This document shows, piece by piece, positions 57,985-64,000 of a DNA stretch of 64,000 nucleotides; the first letter of the stretch is position 1, and every line of letters starts with the position of its first letter. The translations under genes were made by a program, and so were the position numbers. The notes below the pieces were generated by a model, which did not search any database, had not been told where the DNA came from, and saw only the letters and a program-made list of their open reading frames with translations. This DNA is from JAFKFH01 sp017307375 (lineage in GTDB: Bacteria; Pseudomonadota; Alphaproteobacteria; Ferrovibrionales; Ferrovibrionaceae). The DNA is taken from positions 2,728,001 to 2,792,000 of the forward strand of contig OZ245874.1 in the NCBI GenBank assembly GCA_965229335.1, read 5' to 3'.

Positions 57985-58017
57985 ATGTCGGATTTGTATT
58001 CTCACATGTCGGATCTG
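57985..58017. promoter_or_regulatory. Tandem direct repeats between gbcA and gbdR
   Basis: ATGTCGGATTTG (57985-57996) and ATGTCGGATCTG (58006-58017) are direct repeats spaced 21 bases, two helical turns, as expected for two AraC-family subunits bound on one face. They lie 53-85 bases before the gbdR-like gene and 115-147 before gbcA. Confidence 0.65.
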
Positions 58018-58069
58018 CCTATGTTGTGCCGCCAGCGATCGGAGACCCTTGGACAAGGAGGCTATCACC

Positions 58070-59050
58070 ATGGCTGGAACGGCGGTGCCGCCCAAGGGCG
58101 GGCTCGAATGCGGCTTCGTGTTCCTCTTGGTCGACGGCATGTCGATGATGAGCCTGGCCTCGGCGGTCGAGCCGCTGCGTTCGGCCAACCGGCTGGCCCA
58201 GCGCGCGCTCTATCGCTGGCATTTCGCCAGTCTCGACGGCCGGCCGGTCACGGCGTCCAACGGAGTCGAGTTCCGCACCGAGGTCTTCGACGAGGCCGTC
58301 GCGCAGGCCGCCTATGTCTTCGTCTGCGGGGGATTGCGGATCCAGGCGCCCGACGAGCGCCGCGCGCTGGGCGCGCTGCGCCAGGCTGCCCGCCGCGGCA
58401 TCGTCATCGGGTCGTTGTCCACCGGCACCTACCTGCTTGCCCGCGCCGGTCTGCTCGGCGGCTATCGCTGCACCATCCATTGGGAAAACCGTCCGGCCTT
58501 CGAGGAGGAATTCCCCCATCTGATCTGCACCGGCAAGATCTTCGAGATCGACCGCGACCGGATGACCTGTTCGGGCGGCACCGCGGCGATGGACCTGATG
58601 CTGCAGATCATTTCCGAACAGCACGGCGCCGATCTGGCCCGCGGCGTCGCCAATCAGTTCCACCATGAGCGCATTCGCGACGAGCGCGACGACCAGCGCG
58701 GCGGCCGGGACCAGAGCCTCGCCAACCTGCCTAACGCCTTGCGCGCGGCCATCGAGCTGATGCGCCATCACATCGAGGAACCGCTCGGCATCGCCGAGAT
58801 CGCCGATCGGGTCGGCCTGACCTCGCGCCAGGTCGAGCGCCTGTTCCTGCGTTATCTCAAGGTGACGCCGGCCCGGCACTATGTCGGCCTGCGGCTCGAG
58901 CGGGCGCGCGAACTGCTGCTTTATTCCGACGTGCCGGTCCTCGACGTCGCGGTTGCGACCGGCTTTGCCTCGACGTCGCATTTCGCCCGCTGGTTTCGCC
59001 GGGCCTATCAGACGCGGCCCTCGGATCTGCGGCGGCCGGGCGGGGCCTGA
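58070..59050 (+). CDS. gbdR: GbdR-like AraC/GlxA-family activator of betaine catabolism
   Basis: I start at 'MAGTAVPPKGGLECGFVFLL' (326 residues), behind a strong AAGGAGG site (58055-58061). The DJ-1/PfpI-like sensor domain has 'SMMSLASAVEPLRSANRLAQ' and 'GSLSTGTYLLARAGLLGGYR'; the AraC domain has 'GIAEIADRVGLTSRQVERLF' and 'VAVATGFASTSHFARWFRRA'. In Pseudomonas, GbdR responds to glycine betaine and dimethylglycine and activates gbcAB, dgc and sox genes. Its place divergent from gbcA across the repeats fits the same role. Confidence 0.85.
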   Translation: MAGTAVPPKGGLECGFVFLLVDGMSMMSLASAVEPLRSANRLAQRALYRWHFASLDGRPVTASNGVEFRTEVFDEAVAQAAYVFVCGGLRIQAPDERRALGALRQAARRGIVIGSLSTGTYLLARAGLLGGYRCTIHWENRPAFEEEFPHLICTGKIFEIDRDRMTCSGGTAAMDLMLQIISEQHGADLARGVANQFHHERIRDERDDQRGGRDQSLANLPNALRAAIELMRHHIEEPLGIAEIADRVGLTSRQVERLFLRYLKVTPARHYVGLRLERARELLLYSDVPVLDVAVATGFASTSHFARWFRRAYQTRPSDLRRPGGA

Positions 59051-59180
59051 TGTCGCGTTCCTGCTCTAGCAGGTCGTAAGGCATGGGGGCAGGCGGCGCC
59101 CGTGCAGGCAACACTCTGACGATGAGCCGGCGGGGTTGCCAGAACAAGTCGGTCGCCAAGAAGAAACGGGGGCTTCGATC

Positions 59181-59828
59181 TTGGACACGCTGCGCTTTGC
59201 CATCGACAACTGGCCGATCATCGCCGTCAGGGCGGGCGAGCATCTGTCGCTCGTCTCGGTCGCGGTCGCCCTGGCGATCGTCACCGGGGTGCCGATCGGC
59301 ATCCTGATCACCCAGCACCGCGGCTGGGCCGATCGCGTGCTCTATGTCGCCGCGATCGTCATGACCATTCCCTCGGTCGCGCTGTTCGGCGTGCTGATCC
59401 CGCTGCTGTCGCCGATCGGTCATGGCATCGGCTATCTGCCGGCGGTGATCGCCCTGATCCTCTATTCGCAGCTGCCGATCATCCGCAACACCTACACGGC
59501 GATCATGAACATCGATCCGGCCCTGCGCGAGGCTGCGCGGGGCATGGGCATGACGCCGCTGCAGCGGCTGCGCGAGGTCGAACTGCCGATCGCGCTGCCG
59601 GTGATCGTCAACGGGGTGCGCAATGCGGTCGTTCTCAATATCGCGATCGCCACCATCGCGACCTACATCGGTGCCGGCGGCCTCGGCACCTTCATTTCGC
59701 GCGGCATCTCGCAGACCGACTTCCGGCAGCTGGTGACGGGGGCCGTCGCCGTCTCGGTGCTGGCGATCACGGCCGATCTCGCCCTGGTCTATCTGCAGCG
59801 ACGGCTGACGTCGCCCGGCCTGCGCTGA
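59181..59828 (+). CDS. Betaine/choline ABC transporter permease (OpuC-type), first subunit
   Basis: I prefer the TTG at 59181 ('MDTLRFAIDNWPIIAVRAGE', 215 residues), because AAACGGGGG lies just before it and OpuC permeases are short at the N-terminus; an in-frame TTG at 59136 would add 15 residues. Motifs: 'HLSLVSVAVALAIVTGVPIG', 'MTIPSVALFGVLIPL' and the EAA loop 'ALREAARGMGMTPLQRLREV'. Member of the OpuCB/OsmW group for glycine betaine, choline or carnitine. It is followed by the ATPase gene after 10 bases. Confidence 0.82.
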   Translation: MDTLRFAIDNWPIIAVRAGEHLSLVSVAVALAIVTGVPIGILITQHRGWADRVLYVAAIVMTIPSVALFGVLIPLLSPIGHGIGYLPAVIALILYSQLPIIRNTYTAIMNIDPALREAARGMGMTPLQRLREVELPIALPVIVNGVRNAVVLNIAIATIATYIGAGGLGTFISRGISQTDFRQLVTGAVAVSVLAITADLALVYLQRRLTSPGLR

Positions 59829-59838
59829 GGGCCCGGGC

Positions 59839-60945
59839 ATGATCAGGCTCGACCATGTCAGCAAGATCTTTGCCGGGATCACCGCAGTCGACGGCGTCGA
59901 CATGGAGGTCGGGGCCGGCGAGGTTTGCGTGCTGCTCGGCCCCTCGGGCTGCGGCAAGACGACGACGATGAAGATGATCAACCGGCTGATCCAGCCGACC
60001 TCGGGCAAGATCTTCGTCGACGGGCGCGATACCGCGACCGTCGACGAAGTGACGCTGCGCCGGTCGATCGGCTACGTGATCCAGCAGATCGGCCTGTTTC
60101 CGAACAAGACGGTCGAGGACAACATCTGCGTCGTGCCGGACCTTCTGGGACACGACCGGCGGCAGTCGCGCAAGCGTGCGGCGCAATTGCTCGAGATGGT
60201 CAATCTCGACCCCGGCATCTTCCTGAAGCGCTACCCGAAGGAACTCTCTGGCGGGCAGCAGCAGCGGGTCGGCGTCGTGCGGGCGCTGGCTGCCGATCCC
60301 CCGGTCCTGCTGATGGACGAGCCGTTCGGTGCGATCGACCCGATCAACCGCGAGGTGATCCAGGACGAGTTCATGAAGCTGCAGGCCGAGCTGAAGAAGA
60401 CCGTCGTCTTCGTCAGCCACGATATCGACGAGGCGGTCAAGATGGCCAGCCGGGTCGCGATCTTCCGCGACGGCCGGCTGATCCAGTACGACACGCCCGA
60501 CAATATCCTGGCCCATCCGGTCGACAGCTTCGTTGCCGATTTTGTCGGGTCCGACCGTACGCTCAAGCGCCTGCGCCTGCTCAAGGTCGCCGAAGCGATG
60601 GTCGGCGATCCGCCGCTGGTGCGGGCCGACGATACGCTGGAGACCGCCGCGCGGCTGATGGCGGAACGCGGCCACGTCTCGATCGTCATGGTCGGGCCGC
60701 GCGGGCGCGCCCGCGGCTTCGTCCGCCTCGATGCCGCCCATGGCCGTCCCGGCACGGTCGGCGAACATCATGAAAAGCTGCCCTGCATGGTGAACCTGCG
60801 CGACGACCTGCGCACGGCCGTCTCGCTGATGTTCATGCACGACCTGACCTGGCTGCCCTGCGTCGACGACGACGGGTCCTACCGTGGCTATGTCACCCAG
60901 CGCGGCATTACCCATCTGCTGGGGGCGACCTACCGTGACCGCTAG
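59839..60945 (+). CDS. Betaine/choline ABC transporter ATP-binding protein (OpuCA-like)
   Basis: A 368-residue ATPase with Walker A 'GPSGCGKTTTMKMINRLI' (34-51), 'GYVIQQIGLFPNKTVEDNI' (family-specific), signature 'LSGGQQQRVGVVRALAADP', Walker B 'VLLMDEPFGAIDP' and 'VFVSHDIDEAVKMASRVAIF'. The C-terminal ~110 residues are CBS-like ('DDTLETAARLMAERGHVSIV'), the osmotic/ionic-strength sensor in OpuCA. Its 3' end overlaps the second permease by 11 bases. Confidence 0.9.
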   Translation: MIRLDHVSKIFAGITAVDGVDMEVGAGEVCVLLGPSGCGKTTTMKMINRLIQPTSGKIFVDGRDTATVDEVTLRRSIGYVIQQIGLFPNKTVEDNICVVPDLLGHDRRQSRKRAAQLLEMVNLDPGIFLKRYPKELSGGQQQRVGVVRALAADPPVLLMDEPFGAIDPINREVIQDEFMKLQAELKKTVVFVSHDIDEAVKMASRVAIFRDGRLIQYDTPDNILAHPVDSFVADFVGSDRTLKRLRLLKVAEAMVGDPPLVRADDTLETAARLMAERGHVSIVMVGPRGRARGFVRLDAAHGRPGTVGEHHEKLPCMVNLRDDLRTAVSLMFMHDLTWLPCVDDDGSYRGYVTQRGITHLLGATYRDR

Positions 60946-61678
60946 CGCGGTTCAACCCGGTGCCGGCCATCGCACCTGGTGGGGTATGGTGCTGCTGGCC
61001 GTGTTCGCACTGGGGGTCTGGGCCCAGGCCTCGGGCATCGTGCCGGCGATCCTGAAATACCGCGAGGATATCGTCTATCTCGCCCGCCAGCACATGATGC
61101 TGGTTGCGATATCTGGTGGCATCGCCATCGCCATCGGCGTGCCGCTGGGGATCGTGATCGCGCGCAGCCGCATCCCGTTGCTGGGGGCGGCGATCGGGCA
61201 GGTCATCAACCTCGGCACGACGATCCCGACGCTGGCCATTCTCGCGCTGGCGATGACGGTGCTGGGGCTGGGTACCCCGTCGGCGCTGTTCGGGCTGGTC
61301 GTGCTGACCCTGCTGCCGGTCATGCTGAACACCGTGGCGGGGCTGAAGAGCGTGCCGGCGCCGCTGATCGAAGCGGCGCGCGGCATGGGCATGACCGGGG
61401 CGCAGATCCTGCTGAAGGTCGAGCTGCCGAACGCGATGTTCGTGATCCTCGCCGGCATCCGCACCGCGCTGGCGATCAATGTCGGCACCGTGCCGCTCGC
61501 TTTCCTCATCGGGGGCGGCGGGCTGGGCGAGTTGATCTTCACCGGTATCGATCTGATGGAGCCGGGCCTGCTGCTCGCCGGCGCCGTCCCGACCGCGCTG
61601 CTTGCGGTGCTCGTCGACATCATCGTGGGCCAGCTCCAGTTCTGGCTGGTGCCGCGCGGCGTCAATCCGTTGCGATAA
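60935..61678 (+). CDS. Betaine/choline ABC transporter permease (OpuC-type), second subunit
   Basis: The GTG at 60935 ('MTASAVQPGAGHRTWWGMVL') is chosen because it lies in the end of the ATPase gene and gives 247 residues. Motifs: 'ILKYREDIVYLARQHMMLVA', 'TTIPTLAILALAMTVLGLGT' and the EAA loop 'PLIEAARGMGMTGAQILLKV'; 'NVGTVPLAFLIGGGGLGELI' is typical of OpuCD/YehY. Together with the first permease it forms the channel. The binding-protein gene starts 18 bases downstream. Confidence 0.88.
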   Translation: MTASAVQPGAGHRTWWGMVLLAVFALGVWAQASGIVPAILKYREDIVYLARQHMMLVAISGGIAIAIGVPLGIVIARSRIPLLGAAIGQVINLGTTIPTLAILALAMTVLGLGTPSALFGLVVLTLLPVMLNTVAGLKSVPAPLIEAARGMGMTGAQILLKVELPNAMFVILAGIRTALAINVGTVPLAFLIGGGGLGELIFTGIDLMEPGLLLAGAVPTALLAVLVDIIVGQLQFWLVPRGVNPLR

Positions 61679-61696
61679 AAACAGGAGAGGACTTCC

Positions 61697-62587
61697 ATGA
61701 TTCTGCACAGCCTCAAGACCTTCGCGCTCGGCGCCATTGCCGCGACCTTGCTGTCGGGTGCTGCCCTTGCCCAGACCGTTGTCGTCGGCGGCAAGAACTT
61801 CACCGAGCAGCAATTGATGGCCGAGATGACAACCCAGCTGCTGAAAGCCAAGGGCTTCACCGTCGACAAACGTGCCGGCCTCGGGACCGCCCCGCTGCGC
61901 CAGGCCCAGGAAAACGGCCAGGTCGATGTCTACTGGGAATACACCGGCACCTCGCTGATCACCTTCAACAAGGTGGCCGACAAGCTCGATGCCGCCGCGA
62001 CCTACGCCAAGGTCAAGGAACTCGACGCGGCCAAGGGGCTGGTCTGGCTCAACCCGTCCAAGGCCAACAACACCTACGCGCTGGCCATGCGCAAGGCCGA
62101 TGCGCAGTCGAAGGGCATCGCCTCGCTGTCCGACCTGTCGGCCAAGGTCAAGGGCGGCGCGGCGATGAAGTTCGGCTGCAATGCCGAATTCTATGCGCGG
62201 CCCGACGGGCTGAAGCCGCTCGAGGAAGCCTATGGTTTCTCGTTCGGTCGTGACAACGTCGTCCGCATGGATACCGGGCTGGTCTACCAGGCGCTGAAGG
62301 ATTCGCAGGTCGAGGTCGGCCTCGTATTCGCCACCGACGGCCGCGTCCCGGCCTTCGATTTCCTGGTGCTGAAGGACGACAAGGGGTTCTTCCCGTCCTA
62401 CGCGCTGACCCCGGTGGTGCGCAAGGAGACCCTCGACAAGAACCCCAAGCTGGCCGAGATCCTCAACGGCCTGTCGGCGAAGCTCGACGATGCGACGATG
62501 GCCCGGCTGAACGCTTCGGTCGATGTCGACAAGAAGACGGTCGAGGATGTCGCCGCCGGCTTCCTGAAGTCGCAGAACCTCGTCTGA
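61697..62587 (+). CDS. Betaine/choline ABC transporter substrate-binding protein (OsmF/OpuCC-like)
   Basis: A 296-residue periplasmic protein, with ribosome site AGGAGAGG. Signal peptide 'MILHSLKTFALGAIAATLLS' is cleaved near 'ALAQ'. The mature protein opens 'TVVVGGKNFTEQQLMAEMTT', the OpuAC/QAT family hallmark, with 'VDVYWEYTGTSLITFNKVAD' and 'LKDDKGFFPSYALTPVVRKE'. It binds quaternary ammonium compounds such as choline or betaine. A 7-bp hairpin (62598-62615) follows the stop. Confidence 0.9.
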   Translation: MILHSLKTFALGAIAATLLSGAALAQTVVVGGKNFTEQQLMAEMTTQLLKAKGFTVDKRAGLGTAPLRQAQENGQVDVYWEYTGTSLITFNKVADKLDAAATYAKVKELDAAKGLVWLNPSKANNTYALAMRKADAQSKGIASLSDLSAKVKGGAAMKFGCNAEFYARPDGLKPLEEAYGFSFGRDNVVRMDTGLVYQALKDSQVEVGLVFATDGRVPAFDFLVLKDDKGFFPSYALTPVVRKETLDKNPKLAEILNGLSAKLDDATMARLNASVDVDKKTVEDVAAGFLKSQNLV

Positions 62588-62597
62588 TCTCCGGGGT

Positions 62598-62615
62598 CCC
62601 CGCCTGACGGCGGGG
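62598..62615 (+). other. Stem-loop after the betaine-binding-protein gene
   Basis: Arms CCCCGCC and GGCGGGG close a 4-base loop TGAC, 11 bases after the stop and 15 bases before the nitrilase start. No T-run. It may stabilise the binding-protein message and lower read-through to the genes beyond, as suggested for phnD/phnE. Confidence 0.5.
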
Positions 62616-62629
62616 GCCCGCTCATCGTC

Positions 62630-63457
62630 ATGAAAACCGTGATCCGGCTGGGGGTGGCGCAGATCGCCTGCACCGCCGACAAGGACCAGAACCTCGCGCT
62701 GCATCGCGCCGCCATCGCCGAGGCGGGCGCACGCGGCGTCGACCTCCTGGTCTTCCCCGAACTTTCCCTTACCGACTACCGTACCGTGCCCGACATGGCC
62801 GCAGCCTGCATGGCCACCGATCTGGTGGAACTCGCCGGGGATGTCGCGGTGCTCGCCGGCTTCATCGAAGCGGGGCAGCCGGGATTGTTCCACAATGCCG
62901 CGGCGCTGCTGCGCGGCGGTGCGGTCGTGGGCAGCCACCGCAAGCTGAACCTGCCGACCTACGGCGGGCTGGAGGAAGGCAAGCATTTCGCCCCCGGCCG
63001 GCGCCTCGATCTCGTCGAGGCGCTGCCGGGCTGGCCGGCGGCCACGCTGATCTGCGCCGATGCCTGGAACCCGGCCCTGCCTTGGCTCGCTGCGCTCAAA
63101 GGCGCGGCACTGATGCTGCTGCCGATTGCCTCGGCCCGGGGGGCCGTCGGCGACGGCTTCGACAATCCCGGCGGCTGGGAGGTCACGCTGCGCCATATCG
63201 CGATGACCTACGGCATGCCGCTGGCGATGGCCAATCATTGCGGCCGGCGTGGCACGCTCGATTTCTGGGGCGGCTCGCGCATTCTCGATGCCGACGGCCG
63301 CTGCCTTGCCCTGGCCGGCGAGGGGCCCGAAATCATTGCCGCCGATATCGCACTGAAGGACATCGGCGCGGCCCGCCACCGCCTGCCGACTATGCGTGAT
63401 GCCGCGCCGCTGACCGTGCAGGCGCTGCTGGCCGAAACCCTGAGGAACTTGCGATGA
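62630..63457 (+). CDS. Carbon-nitrogen hydrolase (nitrilase superfamily)
   Basis: A 275-residue enzyme with the complete Glu-Lys-Cys triad: Glu44 in 'VFPELSLTDY', Lys105 in 'GSHRKLNLPTYGGLEEG' and Cys142 in 'TLICADAWNPAL'. These enzymes hydrolyse nitriles, amides or N-carbamoyl groups. The substrate is unknown; sitting behind the betaine transporter, a small amide or nitrile carrying a quaternary amine could be considered. It overlaps the MmgE/PrpD gene by 4 bases. Confidence 0.85.
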   Translation: MKTVIRLGVAQIACTADKDQNLALHRAAIAEAGARGVDLLVFPELSLTDYRTVPDMAAACMATDLVELAGDVAVLAGFIEAGQPGLFHNAAALLRGGAVVGSHRKLNLPTYGGLEEGKHFAPGRRLDLVEALPGWPAATLICADAWNPALPWLAALKGAALMLLPIASARGAVGDGFDNPGGWEVTLRHIAMTYGMPLAMANHCGRRGTLDFWGGSRILDADGRCLALAGEGPEIIAADIALKDIGAARHRLPTMRDAAPLTVQALLAETLRNLR

Positions 63458-64000
63458 CCGTGTTCGCCTTTGCCCATGAACTGCGCTATGCCGACCTGCC
63501 GCCGCCGGTGGTCGCGCAGGCGTCGCGCTGCATCCTCGATCTCATCGGTGTCGCCGCGGCGGGGGCGGAAACCGCGCTGGCCGGCATCGTGCGCGATTTC
63601 GCGGCGGATCAGATGGCGGCCGGGCGCAGCCCGGCGCGGCTGATCTTCGACGGCCGGCCGGTCAGCGCCTCGGGGGCGGCCTTCGCCGCCGCCTCGCAGA
63701 TCGACGCTTTCGATGCCCATGATGGCCACGCACTGACCAAGGGACATGCCGGTGTCGCGATCCTGCCGGCCGTTCTTGCCGTGATGGACGCCGAAGGCGG
63801 CCGCCAGCGGGGCCGGGACCTGATCACCGCGGTCGTGGCTGGCTATGAGATCGCCACCCGGGCAGGCATCGCGCTGCATCGCACCGCTCTGGATTATCAC
63901 ACCTCCGGCGCCTGGAACGCGATCGCCTGTGCCATCCTGACCGCGCGCCTGCTCGGCCTCGACCTCGCCCGGACGCGCGAGGCGGCGGGCATTGCCGAGT
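63454..64000 (+). CDS. MmgE/PrpD family protein (3' end outside the window)
   Basis: The first ~182 codons are present: it starts 'MTVFAFAHELRYADLPPPVV', followed by 'CILDLIGVAAAGAETAL', 'SQIDAFDAHDGHALTKGHAG' and 'VVAGYEIATRAGIALHRT'. These match the helical N-terminal domain of MmgE/PrpD proteins (2-methylcitrate dehydratase, cis-aconitate decarboxylase and relatives), with the 'DAHDGHALTKGHAG' active-site region. The ATG overlaps the nitrilase stop by 4 bases, so the two are co-translated. Which acid it acts on cannot be told. Confidence 0.82.
   Translation, partial: MTVFAFAHELRYADLPPPVVAQASRCILDLIGVAAAGAETALAGIVRDFAADQMAAGRSPARLIFDGRPVSASGAAFAAASQIDAFDAHDGHALTKGHAGVAILPAVLAVMDAEGGRQRGRDLITAVVAGYEIATRAGIALHRTALDYHTSGAWNAIACAILTARLLGLDLARTREAAGIAE

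Noticed and set aside
60908..63379. 823-residue open frame on the minus strand
   Set aside because: Runs antisense across three well-supported genes (permease, binding protein, nitrilase), so it cannot be a real gene.
1..64000. Mobile elements, CRISPR, tRNA or rRNA genes
   Set aside because: No transposase or integrase motifs, no regularly spaced repeats, no cloverleaf or rRNA signature seen in the gaps; the longest gap (225 bases) holds the MarR operator.

Overview
The window is a densely packed, high-GC stretch of chromosome that reads as an alphaproteobacterium. The pointers are a RegB/RegA redox pair, DUF1045 and a divergent second PhnM in the phosphonate cluster, an opine-oxidase-like flavoprotein pair, the soxBDAG-purU order, and very long antisense shadow reading frames. 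I cannot place it to genus. I see no tRNA, rRNA, insertion sequence, phage gene or CRISPR array, and no gene-free gap of 300 bases or more.

Layout. (1) 1-5724, plus: a surface-glycan/export run with the tail of an HlyD-type adaptor, a formyltransferase-like protein, a sulfotransferase, a Wzt-like ABC ATPase and a modular glycosyltransferase. (2) 5749-13552, minus: polyphosphate kinase 2, then the RegA/RegB redox regulators, SURF1 and cyoDCBA (ubiquinol oxidase). An MFS transporter is divergent from cyoA across a region holding a 19-bp palindrome. (3) 15157-19862, minus: a dimethylglycine/sarcosine dehydrogenase-like flavoprotein, argininosuccinate lyase and a MarR regulator. (4) 20088-27629, plus: a tight eight-gene unit with a spermidine/iron-type ABC transporter, a CE4 hydrolase, two SDR dehydrogenases and an amidase. 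A perfect MarR-type palindrome lies in the divergent gap before it. (5) 27799-40105: a full C-P lyase phosphonate system (phnCDE, acetyltransferase, phnN, phnGHIJKLM, phnF) plus a second PhnM and a DUF1045 2H phosphoesterase. (6) 40087-41873: an SDR and an alpha/beta hydrolase. (7) 41863-64000: methylated-amine catabolism. It holds soxBDAG-purU, an AraC/GlxA regulator, a polar amino acid ABC transporter, a two-subunit FAD amine/opine oxidase, a BLUF photoreceptor, a Rieske betaine-type demethylase with its reductase, a GbdR-like activator, an OpuC-type betaine/choline ABC transporter, a nitrilase and the start of an MmgE/PrpD gene.

How they fit. Section 7 plus the flavoprotein of section 3 makes a nearly complete route: uptake by the OpuC-type transporter, betaine to dimethylglycine by GbcAB, dimethylglycine to sarcosine by the 853-aa flavoprotein, sarcosine to glycine by SoxBDAG, and disposal of folate-bound one-carbon units by PurU. 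A motif GTCGNATYTGY recurs upstream of gbcA/gbdR, of the dimethylglycine dehydrogenase and of the opine-oxidase-like pair, so these may form one regulon. In section 5 the phn genes carry a PhnF palindrome and one Pho-box-like repeat; phnP is absent and DUF1045 may replace it. Section 4 is the least explained unit: its CE4 hydrolase and amidase would suit an imidase/half-amidase pair for cyclic imides, but this is inference.
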